Origin: Flavobacteriales bacterium | GTDB lineage: Bacteria > Bacteroidota > Bacteroidia > Flavobacteriales_D > Crocinitomicaceae | Length of the DNA stretch: 5,361 nucleotides | NCBI GenBank assembly: GCA_947476515.1 | Contig: CANJQZ010000153.1 | Span: 1 to 5,361 of the forward strand | Direction: 5' to 3' | In this document: positions 5,316-5,361 of the stretch, in pieces | Layout: each line of letters begins with the position of its first letter | Position numbering within the stretch: position 1 is the first letter of the stretch | Position numbers and translations under genes: made by a program | Notes under the pieces: generated by a model | Databases searched by the model: none | Told to the model about the DNA's origin: nothing | The model's input: the letters and a program-made list of their open reading frames with translations, nothing else

Positions 5316-5361
5316 ATGTCGATTAAGACTTATAAAGATCAATTGGGTAGGGAAGTAGTAC
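5316..5361 (+). CDS. Start of a probable helical-backbone metal / cobalamin ABC-transporter substrate-binding protein, cut by the window edge
   Basis: ATG at 5316, four bases after the stop of the preceding gene, opening a frame that runs to the right edge (15 codons: MSIKTYKDQLGREVV). The pattern Tyr-x-Asp-Gln-x-Gly-Arg-x-Val is the typical first strand of BtuF/FecB-like periplasmic-binding-fold proteins, which usually continue with a KRIVSLVPSQTE-type segment. There is no signal peptide in the visible part, as in many Bacteroidota members of this group. The tight spacing suggests cotranscription with the cystathionine beta-synthase-type gene. Only 15 residues are visible, so the family call is tentative. 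Confidence 0.5.
   Translation, partial: MSIKTYKDQLGREVV

Noticed and set aside
1..5361. CRISPR arrays, insertion sequences, tRNA or rRNA genes
   Set aside because: Reading both strands showed no regularly spaced repeats, transposase motifs, terminal inverted repeats or cloverleaf-like segments; the genes are housekeeping-type with uniform AT-rich composition.

Overview
The window looks like an AT-rich chromosomal stretch from a member of the Bacteroidota, probably a Flavobacteriia-like lineage. The protein families fit this: a bacterial GH3-type adenylating enzyme, a BI-1 membrane protein, MtaB, a PTPS/QueD homologue next to FolE, and a cystathionine beta-synthase with a C-terminal CBS pair. 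So do the promoters, which match the Bacteroidota -33/-7 consensus (TTG, then TAnnTTTG), and the lack of Shine-Dalgarno sequences before the starts. The phylum call is inference from these traits; no marker gene such as 16S rRNA is present.

Layout. Bases 3-554 (minus) hold the N-terminal 184 codons of a GH3 family protein that runs off the left edge. Upstream of it, at 590-688 (minus), is a 32-codon gene for a tiny single-pass membrane protein with its own good promoter (702-731). A hairpin terminator (about 743-773) separates this unit from a four-gene minus-strand operon, read in the order mtaB (2522-3847), PTPS/queD-like (2078-2509), folE (1481-2047), BI-1 family membrane protein (772-1479). 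Spacers are 12, 30 and 1 bases. The operon has a recognisable promoter at 3854-3884 and the terminator directly after its last stop, so the whole transcription unit lies inside the window. Divergently, a cystathionine beta-synthase/cysteine synthase fused to a CBS-domain pair runs at 3950-5311 (plus), followed after 4 bases by the first 15 codons of what looks like a metal/cobalamin ABC-transporter binding protein.

How the genes work together. FolE makes dihydroneopterin triphosphate from GTP, and the PTPS-family enzyme uses that product, either for queuosine (QueD) or for a tetrahydropterin. MtaB modifies A37 of tRNA. A shared tRNA anticodon-loop theme (Q34 plus ms2t6A37) would explain the operon, but the cysteine motif of the PTPS homologue is of the tetrahydropterin type, so its product is open. 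The CBS-type enzyme belongs to sulfur amino acid metabolism.

Most worth a second look: the start sites. mtaB appears leaderless or nearly so, and this promoter rules out a longer upstream TTG start. folE has no ATG and either uses TTG or has a one-base frame problem in its leader. The BI-1 protein lacks both aspartates of the di-aspartyl sensor known from its family. The 32-codon gene is easily missed. I found no CRISPR array, mobile element, tRNA or rRNA, and no evidence of a wholly new system.
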